DNA of 35,221 bases from Lysinibacillus sp. FJAT-14745. GTDB taxonomy: Bacteria; Bacillota; Bacilli; Bacillales_A; Planococcaceae. Below the pieces are notes generated by a model, which ran no database searches, was not told the origin of the DNA, and saw only the letters and a program-made list of their open reading frames with translations. The stretch is from contig NZ_LITM01000002.1 in the NCBI RefSeq assembly GCF_001275675.1, forward strand, positions 268,791-304,011, given 5' to 3'. The translations under genes were made by a program, and so were the position numbers. Of the stretch, positions 23,507-32,008 are shown one piece after another (the first letter of the stretch is position 1; each line of letters starts with the position of its first letter).

Positions 23507-24895
23507 TTATTCTAAATCTTTTAAGCTCTTAGCAAACTCAATCATAGACCTACTTGACATAGGACCCTTTATAAGCAATAGTGTATTACTATCTAGAATT
23601 GGCTTTAATATGTCTAAAACTCCTGTAACATCTTTAAAAATATGAACCTTTGCATTTGTTCCTTCCTTTATCGCTTGAGTGGCTATTTCTTCTGCTTTTT
23701 CTCCAATTGTAATAAGCATATGAATATTTCTTTTTGCGACCATTGTACCAATTTCACGATGGTACTTTTTCTCAAAATTACCTAATCGTTTAATATCACC
23801 AAGTACAAGAATTACTTTCTTGTCTTTCCCTATCTCATCTAAAACCTTCAAAGCTGCTTCAATAGAAGTTGGGTTATTAGTCCATGTATCATCTATAATG
23901 GTGCTTTCTCCAATTCCTGTTGAAAACTCTAAGTGCCTTGCCATCTGATTAAACGTCCTTAAACGTGAGATGGCATATTGAATCGTCATACCCATTTCTT
24001 TTACAGCCGCAATGGCAGCGAGGGCATTGTATACTTGATGTTCACCGTATCCTGGTATAAATGCAGAATATTTTTTATTTGAGGCAAGCAGTTGAAATTT
24101 CATACCATTTTCTGTGAATTGAATATTGGAGGCAGTGAAATCTGCCTGTTCTTTTATACCAAAACGAATAATTTTCCCGTTAAATCTTTGTAACGGAATT
24201 TTTTTCGTATTTTCATCATCTGCATTGATGATTAATGTACCTTCATTAGATAATCCTTCTACTATTTCTGATTTTGCCTTTATATAACCTTCTAGATTTT
24301 TGCAGCCATCTAAATGATGCACGCCAATATTCGTAATGATGCCGATTGTAGGTCTATAAATCATACATTGATGTTTAATATTCCCCGTATTTCCTAGCCC
24401 TAGCTCGAACACTGCAGCTTTTGTTGTGTCATCGATACCTGTCAAGTAGGGTAATGATTGACGTGGCTCATTCTTACTACTAATCGATGCCTGCACATGC
24501 CAATCCTTGATAAGAATATGTTTAATCATCTCTTTCGTCGTTGTTTTCCCACACGTTCCGGTTAATGCAACGACTGGTATCTGAAAAAGATCACGGTAAT
24601 ACTCGATGAATGTCCAATATGCATGGACAATACTCCTTACTCTTATAACCGTGGTATTATCAAGCGCATTCTTTAGCTCTGCCATGGGTTTATCGGAAAT
24701 TACAAGAGAAGGTCCTTTTTTGTTAATTGCTTGCCAATTGATTGAATCATTTTTATTGATAAATATAAGCGTATTAGCATGTGTCAGTTCATGTCGGTCA
24801 TAATAAATCGCATGTTTGACATTCCAAAGCTCTGAACCATTTACTAATTTTCCTTGCAGTAAATTTAGAATATCCTTTACAGCTAACTGTTGCAC
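23507..24895 (-). CDS. MurF-like Mur ligase (copy 1)
   Basis: A 462-residue ATP-dependent amide ligase of the Mur family, closest in layout to MurF. It has an N-terminal substrate domain (1-105), a P-loop TGTCGKTT (112-119), FELG (about 163-166), TNIGVHHLDG with a candidate carbamylated lysine K208 in IKAKSE, GEHQVYNALAAIA, DDTWTNNP (335-342, like the MurF DAYNANP element) and a C-terminal domain with LGDIKRLG and LLIKGPMSSRS. The GTG start follows AGAGGTG. It is 57 bp after the duplicated ATP-grasp gene, probably in one operon. It is unlikely to be the housekeeping MurF: no ddl or mur/mra genes are nearby and two paralogues are. Substrate unknown. Confidence 0.82.
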   Translation of the reverse strand: MQQLAVKDILNLLQGKLVNGSELWNVKHAIYYDRHELTHANTLIFINKNDSINWQAINKKGPSLVISDKPMAELKNALDNTTVIRVRSIVHAYWTFIEYYRDLFQIPVVALTGTCGKTTTKEMIKHILIKDWHVQASISSKNEPRQSLPYLTGIDDTTKAAVFELGLGNTGNIKHQCMIYRPTIGIITNIGVHHLDGCKNLEGYIKAKSEIVEGLSNEGTLIINADDENTKKIPLQRFNGKIIRFGIKEQADFTASNIQFTENGMKFQLLASNKKYSAFIPGYGEHQVYNALAAIAAVKEMGMTIQYAISRLRTFNQMARHLEFSTGIGESTIIDDTWTNNPTSIEAALKVLDEIGKDKKVILVLGDIKRLGNFEKKYHREIGTMVAKRNIHMLITIGEKAEEIATQAIKEGTNAKVHIFKDVTGVLDILKPILDSNTLLLIKGPMSSRSMIEFAKSLKDLE

Positions 24896-24952
24896 AAAAA
24901 CACCTCTTTCTGAAGAATAAACACTGTTATGAGATACTTGAAGAAAATTACA

Positions 24953-26242
24953 TTATTTTTTTGCATTTCTACCACCCAATATCGTTTTATACATTGTTTT
25001 ATCCTCTAATTTGTTAAACATGTTGATGTCAGGAACTTTATTGCCTTCAATAATCCACAAGGCCCCCATTTTTGTCATGCCTATGTCAAAGCCAATAATA
25101 GTAAGCTCCTCACCGTTTTTCTCCAATAGCTCTGAAGCAAGCAAACTAATTTTGTTCAGTCGAGAGTTAATATTTTTGAGATGAATGCTTGGGAGATTTG
25201 CATCATCTATTGCCTGATCTAACGTTAGTAGTTTTTGTGCAGCATTCGTTATTAAAAACTGTTCGCCTGCAACTTTTACAATCTTACCAGTTACCTTCCA
25301 CGCTCCACCTACCTTTTGCGTTACAACACGTATATCAAATGGACAGTCATTGATTGTCGCTAATGCAATTCTTTGTTGTACAATATACTGGCGTTGGGAA
25401 AGATAGTTCTTTTTTATAAAATCAAAAGCTTCATCCAAGCTTGGTTCGGTTAGTTTCCTTATGCCAACGTGAATTTCATAGGTTGAGTCACTTTTTTCAC
25501 TAATTTGGAGAACCCCAATTCCATTTTGACCTGTGCACGGCTTTAGAATGATGGTTTTATAGAGTTGTAAATAATGTTGAAATGTTTCTTGGGTGAGTAA
25601 ATCTGTCTTTGGCAAGTATTTTCGAAGGGCACGCTTTCTTTTTAGTACATGATACTGGCTCCATTTGCTATTCGGAAGATGAAGAATGGAATCAAAAATC
25701 CATATATTACTCCAAAAATCATATGCTATTTCTAGCACAATCGTATGACAACCTGGAAACGATTTCCCTAGTTTTGTAACTGCTCGAATGGCTATCTGCT
25801 GTATTTTCATAAAGTAGATTTTAGCAATGAGTGAATTGACGTTAGAGTGTGTGTCCATCAGTTTTGAAGCTACATACCATTCGGATAATGGTGTGTTTCT
25901 GTGCATTGTCACAAATTGTCGAAATATTTTATTCGTAGTTGGGAACATTTGAATAATATAGTGTTTTTGTGTCATTTCATTATTTAATGTTGTATTTAAC
26001 GCTTCTATATCCTGTACTGTTAACATTTTGTCACTTGTCTGAATATAGTAAAGATTATTTTTATGAACTATACAAATTTCCTCTGGTCCGTAAAGAGCTT
26101 TTATGATAACTGATTCATTCACATCTAACATCTTTGATAAAGATTGCTTTGATAATAGCTCCGTTTTAACGAGATGTTTTCTCAATCTTTCATCAGCACA
26201 CAGTATTTTATACTGGCTCATCCTCCCCCTACTTACCTTCAT
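24953..26242 (-). CDS. Tandem-duplicated YheC/YheD-type ATP-grasp protein
   Basis: A 429-residue protein made of two related halves. The C-terminal half (about 205-402) is a YheC/YheD-type ATP-grasp domain with IILKPCTGQNGIGVLQI, FDIRVV and the metal-binding end GFDIGM...LWIIEGN. The N-terminal half (about 19-190) is a shorter, eroded copy: LRKHLVKTELL (20-30) matches LRKYLPKTDLL (206-216), and IVLEIAYDFWSNIWIFD matches the C-terminal end, but the glycine-rich loop is reduced to ALYGPEEICIV. So probably only the second half binds ATP. AGGAGG sits nine bases before the ATG at 26242. YheC/YheD are spore-associated in B. subtilis. It is upstream of the MurF-like gene in the same transcript, suggesting sequential amide-bond steps. 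Confidence 0.8.
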   Translation of the reverse strand: MKVSRGRMSQYKILCADERLRKHLVKTELLSKQSLSKMLDVNESVIIKALYGPEEICIVHKNNLYYIQTSDKMLTVQDIEALNTTLNNEMTQKHYIIQMFPTTNKIFRQFVTMHRNTPLSEWYVASKLMDTHSNVNSLIAKIYFMKIQQIAIRAVTKLGKSFPGCHTIVLEIAYDFWSNIWIFDSILHLPNSKWSQYHVLKRKRALRKYLPKTDLLTQETFQHYLQLYKTIILKPCTGQNGIGVLQISEKSDSTYEIHVGIRKLTEPSLDEAFDFIKKNYLSQRQYIVQQRIALATINDCPFDIRVVTQKVGGAWKVTGKIVKVAGEQFLITNAAQKLLTLDQAIDDANLPSIHLKNINSRLNKISLLASELLEKNGEELTIIGFDIGMTKMGALWIIEGNKVPDINMFNKLEDKTMYKTILGGRNAKK

Positions 26243-26267
26243 TCCCCATTTCCTCCTATCCGATAGA

Positions 26268-26299
26268 GAAACTCTCGGTCATTTTCAACCGAGAGTTTC
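26268..26299. terminator. Stem-loop between the small protein gene and the ATP-grasp gene
   Basis: Perfect 12-bp stem GAAACTCTCGGT / ACCGAGAGTTTC, 14 bp after the stop of the small gene. The T-content behind it is modest in both directions. Confidence 0.65.
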
Positions 26300-26312
26300 A
26301 TTTTCATTATCG

Positions 26313-26753
26313 TTACAGAGACTGACAGCCTAATGCAACAATAGAACCTTGTGTAACAGGAACTGCACCATTTTGATTGAAGAAATTGTTGATTACAAAG
26401 CTTTGAACATTATCTTTCGCAGCTGTCGCAACTTGATCTCTAAATACAGCTTCAAAAGAAAATTCGTTCTCTCCAATCGTTCCTGTACCTTGTACGGTTA
26501 CGACACAGTTCTGCCCTTCCCTTTTGCAAGTAACAGAAGTGATGTCATTAGCTGTGAACAGGAAGCTGAATTGATTTGGTGTCTCAGTATCGTCAAATTC
26601 TAAAGAAAGTGTAGAAGTTGCAAGAGTCGTAACACAAATATCCGCAAGGTACGTCAAATTCCCTTTAATCGTACCGTTTACCCCGTCAAATTTGACGTTA
26701 TTACTTTCCTTAAAAGCATTAACCTTTACGCCACAAGGACACAATACTCCCAT
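26313..26753 (-). CDS. Small cysteine-containing beta-rich protein, unknown
   Basis: A 146-residue protein with no signal peptide. It begins MGVLCPCGVKVNAFK, has further cysteines in ADICVTT, TSVTCKR, GQNCVV and at the end (ALGCQSL), and otherwise alternates polar and hydrophobic residues as beta-strands do. AAGGGAGGGG precedes the ATG. It lies alone between two terminators, inside the ligase cluster. The N-terminal CPC, C-terminal cysteine and beta pattern suggest a self-assembling, disulphide-linked surface or spore protein, in the manner of endospore appendage subunits, but there is no firm family match. It might also be the acceptor of the cluster's ligases; that is speculation. Confidence 0.65.
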   Translation of the reverse strand: MGVLCPCGVKVNAFKESNNVKFDGVNGTIKGNLTYLADICVTTLATSTLSLEFDDTETPNQFSFLFTANDITSVTCKREGQNCVVTVQGTGTIGENEFSFEAVFRDQVATAAKDNVQSFVINNFFNQNGAVPVTQGSIVALGCQSL

Positions 26754-26857
26754 ATTTTCCCCTCCCTTCTTTATAGATTTCTACAATATATTAGCGAAAC
26801 ACCTTAAAAGGCACTGTATTTGTCATAGAACTAGATAGTATTCCCTTAAATGTATAG

Positions 26858-26896
26858 TAAAAAAATTTCCTCTGAAATAAAACCTATTCAGAGGAG
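26858..26896 (-). terminator. Terminator of MurF-like copy 2
   Basis: On the minus strand CCTCTGAA (complementary to 26887-26894) pairs with TTCAGAGG (26869-26876), followed by AAATTTTTTT. The first arm overlaps the last codons of the gene. Confidence 0.8.
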
Positions 26897-28281
26897 AGAG
26901 GAGAACTCTTCAATTGTTTAGCTAATTCATGTAATGCCTTAGTATACATATCCCCTTTTATTAGTAAGATTGTATTGGCATCCACTATATCCTTTAATAA
27001 CTGGTAAACGTTGATACTATTATTGAACTTATAGACAGGAACATCCATACCTAATGCCACTACATGGTCGGCCATGATACTAGCATGTTTCCCAACTGTG
27101 ATCAGTACATCCACACCTATATCAACTATCAATTCCCCTGCTCGTTCATGGATAATATATCCGTAAGAACCTAAATCCGTAATCGTCCCGATGACTGCCA
27201 CCTTTTTTTTGTTTTTACCAAGTTCATTTAATACCTCTAATGCAGCCTTTAAGGACGTCGTTGTAATGCTCCATGTATCATCTATAAGGATCGAATCATT
27301 GATGCCCTCAAATAGCTGTAGATGTTTTTTCAACTGCTTGAATGATAGTAATTGAACAGCTGCCTTTGGAATTGTTATACCCATTTCATAAACCGCTGCA
27401 ATTGCTGCAAGTGCGTTGTACACTTGATGCTCCCCAAATCCAGGAACAAATAGGTCATATTTTTTCATATTATGATGCAAAGTAAACTTCATGCCGTTTA
27501 AACTGAAGCGAATATTACTTGCTCTAAAATTACAAGATGCATGTTGACCAATTCTAATAATGCGTCCTGAAAAATTCGTCATATCAATTTTACTTGTATT
27601 AACATCCTCTGTATTTATAATTAATGTACCCATAGGATCAATAATCTGTAACATTTCTCCCTTTGCTTCGATGTACCCTTCTAATGTTTTGCAATAATTT
27701 AAATGATGTTCTCCAATATTTGTAATAATCCCAATTGTCGGTTTGAAGTATTTACCAGCATTGCTCACATCTCCAGGCGAGCCAACAGCCGTTTCTATAA
27801 TGGCCGCTTCGGTTTCATCTTCTATGTTAAGTAAATACTGTAAAAAAGCTGTTCTAGAATTACTGCTAAGATTTGTTGCTGACACTTTTATTTCTGAAGA
27901 AAGAATATGTTTAATCATCTCTTTTGTTGTTGTTTTTCCAGAGGTTCCAGTAATGGCTACAACAGGGATTTTAAATTGATCACGGTAGTAGTGCACAAAC
28001 TTCCAGTATGCTTCTTCTGTGTTAGCAACTTTAATGACTATTACATCTCTAGGAAGATCTTTTTGTCTATAGTCACAATCTGTTACGAGTATTATGGGGA
28101 AAAATGGTTCAAGTTTTTTCCAGTCTACTATTCTTTTACTTATAAAAAGGGCTGTATTTGAATACTTTACTTGTTTTAGCCGATATGCACCATGAAGTAC
28201 CACTTCATTTACCGAATCTTGCATCAATTCACCTGAAACAATATCTACTAAATCTTTCACAATTATAGGTTTCATATCCAT
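26884..28281 (-). CDS. MurF-like Mur ligase (copy 2)
   Basis: A 465-residue paralogue of the ligase at 23507, alike along its whole length: N-terminal domain 1-104, P-loop TGTSGKTT (111-118), TNIGEHHLNY, candidate carbamylated lysine K207 in IEAKGE, and GEHQVYNALAAIA. Two substrate-side motifs differ: the element equivalent to DDTWTNNP reads DDTWSITT (334-341), losing the Asn-Pro of MurF-type enzymes, and FELGLGNTG becomes IETAVGSPG. It therefore probably accepts a different substrate. The C-terminus has LLIKGDMYTKAL. AAAGGAAAG lies ahead of the ATG at 28281, and a CATATAATA box is at 28300-28308. A terminator makes it monocistronic. Confidence 0.82.
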   Translation of the reverse strand: MDMKPIIVKDLVDIVSGELMQDSVNEVVLHGAYRLKQVKYSNTALFISKRIVDWKKLEPFFPIILVTDCDYRQKDLPRDVIVIKVANTEEAYWKFVHYYRDQFKIPVVAITGTSGKTTTKEMIKHILSSEIKVSATNLSSNSRTAFLQYLLNIEDETEAAIIETAVGSPGDVSNAGKYFKPTIGIITNIGEHHLNYCKTLEGYIEAKGEMLQIIDPMGTLIINTEDVNTSKIDMTNFSGRIIRIGQHASCNFRASNIRFSLNGMKFTLHHNMKKYDLFVPGFGEHQVYNALAAIAAVYEMGITIPKAAVQLLSFKQLKKHLQLFEGINDSILIDDTWSITTTSLKAALEVLNELGKNKKKVAVIGTITDLGSYGYIIHERAGELIVDIGVDVLITVGKHASIMADHVVALGMDVPVYKFNNSINVYQLLKDIVDANTILLIKGDMYTKALHELAKQLKSSPLSSE

Positions 28282-28299
28282 TCACTTTCCTTTCATATC

Positions 28300-28308
28300 T
28301 ATTATATG
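28300..28308 (-). promoter_or_regulatory. Possible sporulation-type or sigma-A -10 box
   Basis: CATATAATA on the minus strand fits the sigma-K -10 pattern CATANNNTA and also contains a perfect TATAAT. No good -35 is visible for either, so the factor is undecided. Confidence 0.35.
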
Positions 28309-28424
28309 CCCTTCAAGAAAAGTTGATTGGTTGTTGTTGTGATACATAACCAGATGAAAGCTATTTTTTTTCATATAAATAGAACGTAATAACAATCTAA
28401 GTATTAATCGGAGGAGTGATATGG

Positions 28425-29630
28425 TTGAAAACAATTATTTTTATCGGTACAAACAAATCTGGATCGAGCCGTGAAGCAATAAGAGCAGCAGAGAAATTGG
28501 GTTACTTTACGGTACTTTTCACAAACAATGAAAAACAAATACAACAGAGAAAAGCCTATCCAGATGTTCATAAAATGATTTTCATCGACACATCAAATAT
28601 AGAAGTAATGAGTAAAGAAATTGATAAACTGTTTAATATCGGATTAGATATTAAAACTATTGTTAGTTTTGTAGACCCCTTTGTTCATATTGCGTCTATT
28701 TTGTGTGATGAATTTTGCTATAATCTTACTTCGTCAACAGCCATTGAAATAATGGAGGATAAGGAGAAAACAAGAGATTTCTTAAAAAATCAACCTTATT
28801 CCCCAAATTTTGTTCTTAAAAAACCAAACGAATCACTTTCTAACAATATGGAATTCCCATTAATTGTAAAATCACCTAAATCCACAGGATCAAAAGACGT
28901 ACTTTTAGCGACAAATAAAAGTCAACTAGATAAACATCTCGAATTTCTCCAAAGTAAAAACCCCAATGAAACAGTTATGATTGAGGAATATATTGAAGGT
29001 CCCCAATATTTAGTGGAGGCACTCGTCTATAAGCGGCAAGCTCAAATTATCGGCATTATTAAGCAGGAGATTACAAAAGGTAAACGTTTCATCATTACTG
29101 GTTATGGCGTACTCGTAGAACCTCCAAAAGATATTCAAACAGGCCTTGAGGAAGTACTGAATTCCATCGTCAAAGCATTTAACATTGAAACTGGTACATT
29201 GCATCTAGAGCTTCGTTTGACAAAAAATGGTTGGAAGCTTATTGAGATTAACCCTCGGATTTCAGGAGGAGCCATGAATAACATGCTAAAAGCTGCATTA
29301 GGAATTAGTTTAGTCGAAGAAACACTTAAATTATTTTTAGGTGAGCAACCAAATGTAAAACCGAGATATAAAAAGTTTGTTTTTACAAAATACGTAATTG
29401 TGGAGAAGAAAGGTATTTTAGAAAGAGTGATTGGTAAAAATAGAGCAACTAATTCAACAGGTGTTGTAGAAGTATTTGTGAAGCCTAGAAAAGGAACATT
29501 GTTAACTCCACCTTTATCCATGGGTCATCGTTATGCATATGTCATTGCTGAAGGTGCCACATTGGCTGAGGCAAAAAATAACGCTATAACCGCCGCGAAG
29601 GAAATCAAATTTCTATTAAAAACATTGTAA
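28425..29630 (+). CDS. ATP-grasp ligase (biotin-carboxylase/L-amino-acid-ligase type)
   Basis: A 401-residue ATP-grasp enzyme, distinct from the YheC/YheD type. It has an N-terminal Rossmann-like pre-ATP-grasp domain (MKTIIFIGTNKSGSSREAIR), the ATP lid FPLIVKSPKSTGSKDVLLA, VMIEEYIEGPQYLVEALV, and the metal/ATP end E262...E274-I-N276-P-R278-ISGG. This is the fold of L-amino acid ligases such as BacD and of carbamoyl-phosphate/biotin carboxylases. The start is TTG at 28425, with GGAGGAG eight bases upstream. A GTG at 28416 is too close to that site, and an ATG at 28421 is out of frame. It is divergent from MurF copy 2 and convergent with the fusion gene. It likely makes an amide bond from a free carboxylate. 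Confidence 0.8.
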   Translation: MKTIIFIGTNKSGSSREAIRAAEKLGYFTVLFTNNEKQIQQRKAYPDVHKMIFIDTSNIEVMSKEIDKLFNIGLDIKTIVSFVDPFVHIASILCDEFCYNLTSSTAIEIMEDKEKTRDFLKNQPYSPNFVLKKPNESLSNNMEFPLIVKSPKSTGSKDVLLATNKSQLDKHLEFLQSKNPNETVMIEEYIEGPQYLVEALVYKRQAQIIGIIKQEITKGKRFIITGYGVLVEPPKDIQTGLEEVLNSIVKAFNIETGTLHLELRLTKNGWKLIEINPRISGGAMNNMLKAALGISLVEETLKLFLGEQPNVKPRYKKFVFTKYVIVEKKGILERVIGKNRATNSTGVVEVFVKPRKGTLLTPPLSMGHRYAYVIAEGATLAEAKNNAITAAKEIKFLLKTL

Positions 29631-29673
29631 ATTCACTGCTATAAAAATTCGTTTTTATTTTAGAACCAAAACT

Positions 29674-29721
29674 AAAAACCCGAATAACTGCCGCTTTCAG
29701 ATGGCAATTATTCGGGTTTTT
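29674..29721. terminator. Strong bidirectional terminator
   Basis: AAAAACCCGAATAACTGCC pairs with GGCAATTATTCGGGTTTTT around a short loop. It serves the ATP-grasp gene and the convergent fusion gene. Confidence 0.9.
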
Positions 29722-29725
29722 GAAT

Positions 29726-31897
29726 TTATGCTGTAAATGTTTGATCTAGGAATTTTACCGTTTCAAACATATTTGTTTTACTAGCACCCTTTACTAGAAT
29801 TGTATCGTAAGGTTTTATTATTTTCTCTAATAGCGCATGCAATTCTTCCTTATTGATAAAATGATATATCTTTGAGGGATCCATTCCTTTGGCCATCGCA
29901 GCTGCCCCCATTTCCTCCGTCCTAAAACCATAAGTGATGAATAAATCTATGTCTTGCTCATAGATGTACTCACCGACTTTACGATATTCCTCTTCTCTTA
30001 AGTCCCCTAATTCTCGCATTTGACCAATTATAGCAACTTTACGCTTTTTGGCTATATTCGTAAGAACGTCAATCGCAGCACGGACACCTTGTGGATGAGA
30101 GTGAACCGTATCGTCAATAACTGTTATGTCCTCGCGACAATTATAAATGGTTAATCTTCTAGGTGGTTTTTTAAAATTTAGTCCCGCCTCAATATCAGAT
30201 GGGCTAAATCCTAAATAATCAGCAACAGCAATCGCATTAAGTGCATTATAAACATGATGTTCTCCTAAAATTGGGATATACATTGCAATTTCCTGTCCCT
30301 GTAATTTTATTTTAAAGGTCATGCCGATATCTTTATATTGAATATCATAAGCTCTATAGTCAGCTGTGCTATGAATACCTACTGTTAAAATTTTCCCTTT
30401 AAACTGCTGTGTTTCTAAATGCTTCGAATTGTCATCATCCTTATTCAATATCAGTAAACCGTTTTGATCCATTCCATGTATTAATTCCGATTTTGCCTTT
30501 GCCACACCTTTAATATCTCCATCAAAATTACCTATGTGTGCTAAACCTATATTCGTGATGATGCTGATATTCGGTTGGATAATGCTGCAATGATCGGTAA
30601 TGATTCCTGGATAGGCCATACCGTACTCAAGCACAACTGCTTGATGTGAAGCATTTATTTCTTCCGCATGTTTTTTTGTATGCTCTGTCGTGTTCCAATA
30701 ATCTTTCGACTCAAAAATATTCCATTTTCCTGATAAAATGGAGGCTAAAAATGCTTTAGATGTTGTCTTCCCAGCACTTCCGGTAATCGCGATAATTGGC
30801 TTCTGTTGTTCTTTGGTTACTGACTTATTTTGTTGTTGTCTAATTTGTCTTGTCATTTGTTTTTGATTCTTCGCTAGGTATATTGCATATCGTATCGTAT
30901 TAATAACAACATCTAATTCTAAATAAAAGGCAGGAGGGCAGCCTGGCCGCCAGTTTACTTCGTACATCCAAATTTTTTGATTCTCATCTAATCCTACATC
31001 TATGCCAATCTCATCAATAACCTCTCCGAATTGCACCATCTGAATTTCATCTAAATGATGTGCTAAAGACAAGGAAAAATGCTCTAGCATGCGGCGAATG
31101 TTAAATGCTTCTTCTTTAAATTCCTGCTCCAAAAATGGATCTAAATAATTGGTATAGCCACCATTGTTAATATTGGGGATAATCGAACCATTTGGCGCAA
31201 TGCGCGGATAAACGGTCGTCACAATCCATTTGCCTTCCCCGTTTTTTTGCACATGGAGACGAAAATCATAGATTTGACCAGATTTCATTTTCGATTGAAT
31301 ATAGGGTTGCATGATAAAAGTTCCCGTAGAAAGTTGCCTTCTTATTAATTCGTCCAACTGTGACTTAGAATACACTTCATTTTCGCTATCCTTCTTTACT
31401 TCAAAATCAGTACTCCCTACTCTGGAAATAAAATAAATCCCTTTCCCCTTTCGACCATCTATCGGCTTAAACACTATTTTTTTATGGTATGAGATAAACT
31501 TATGAAACACTTCAACATCTTGCACAACTTCTGTTGGGATTAAATATTTTTCAAATTCCTTAGCTTCCTTCAGACGCTTCATAACATTCCATTTATTCCC
31601 TATAGAATGAGTTGTAAAAGGGATTTCCTCTTTCAATTTCTCGATAATTTCTTTAGATACCGATAATTTTTCAGGACTCCCTGCATTGTATATAACATCT
31701 GGAAAGGGCATCATTTTTTCATGCCATTCGCCATTTTCATATACCTTCCCTCTTATCAAACGATTATCAAAGTTAACGCTTTTTGGTGTAAAGTAAAAAA
31801 ATTGAGCCCCTTCTGCATTAGCAACGGCCGCATATGCATATGACTTAAGAACAGTTGTAGGATCTAGTCGATGATGTAGCATTCCAATAATTGTCAT
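29726..31897 (-). CDS. ATP-grasp (YheC/YheD) and Mur-ligase fusion protein
   Basis: A 723-residue two-enzyme fusion. Residues about 1-340 are a YheC/YheD-type ATP-grasp domain with the ATP loop IVFKPIDGRKGKGIYFI (141-157), YDFRLHVQK and the metal-binding end IWMYEVNWRPGCP (309-321). A basic, Gln-rich linker (345-365) leads to a Mur-ligase module (366-723) with P-loop TGSAGKTT (372-379), LEYGMAYPG, TNIGLAHIGN, K469 in AKAKSE, GEHHVYNALNAIA, DDTVHSHP (595-602) and ILVKGASKTNMF. The usual MurF N-terminal substrate domain is absent, so the ATP-grasp part takes its place. ATP-grasp followed by Mur ligase is the order in cyanophycin synthetase, although the ATP-grasp type differs. AAGGAAGAG precedes the ATG. 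It is likely to perform two successive amide-forming steps. Confidence 0.85.
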   Translation of the reverse strand: MTIIGMLHHRLDPTTVLKSYAYAAVANAEGAQFFYFTPKSVNFDNRLIRGKVYENGEWHEKMMPFPDVIYNAGSPEKLSVSKEIIEKLKEEIPFTTHSIGNKWNVMKRLKEAKEFEKYLIPTEVVQDVEVFHKFISYHKKIVFKPIDGRKGKGIYFISRVGSTDFEVKKDSENEVYSKSQLDELIRRQLSTGTFIMQPYIQSKMKSGQIYDFRLHVQKNGEGKWIVTTVYPRIAPNGSIIPNINNGGYTNYLDPFLEQEFKEEAFNIRRMLEHFSLSLAHHLDEIQMVQFGEVIDEIGIDVGLDENQKIWMYEVNWRPGCPPAFYLELDVVINTIRYAIYLAKNQKQMTRQIRQQQNKSVTKEQQKPIIAITGSAGKTTSKAFLASILSGKWNIFESKDYWNTTEHTKKHAEEINASHQAVVLEYGMAYPGIITDHCSIIQPNISIITNIGLAHIGNFDGDIKGVAKAKSELIHGMDQNGLLILNKDDDNSKHLETQQFKGKILTVGIHSTADYRAYDIQYKDIGMTFKIKLQGQEIAMYIPILGEHHVYNALNAIAVADYLGFSPSDIEAGLNFKKPPRRLTIYNCREDITVIDDTVHSHPQGVRAAIDVLTNIAKKRKVAIIGQMRELGDLREEEYRKVGEYIYEQDIDLFITYGFRTEEMGAAAMAKGMDPSKIYHFINKEELHALLEKIIKPYDTILVKGASKTNMFETVKFLDQTFTA

Positions 31898-32008
31898 TCA
31901 TTAATCTCTTCCTTTCATATGTTTCTCTCTCTAATAAATTCAACAAATGCACTTTGCATATAGACAGATGCTCTAATTTTGAAGATATTTAGTAGTTTAA
32001 AATTTTTA

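Noticed and set aside
23507..28281. Housekeeping murF
   Set aside because: Several divergent paralogues with altered substrate motifs, no neighbouring ddl or mur genes; a specialised role is more likely.
28421..28475. ATG start at 28421 for the ATP-grasp gene
   Set aside because: This ATG is out of frame and meets a stop after about 17 codons; the in-frame TTG at 28425 has well-spaced GGAGGAG.
29726..31897. True cyanophycin synthetase
   Set aside because: The domain order is similar, but the ATP-grasp half is of YheC/YheD type and the CphA N-terminal domain is absent.
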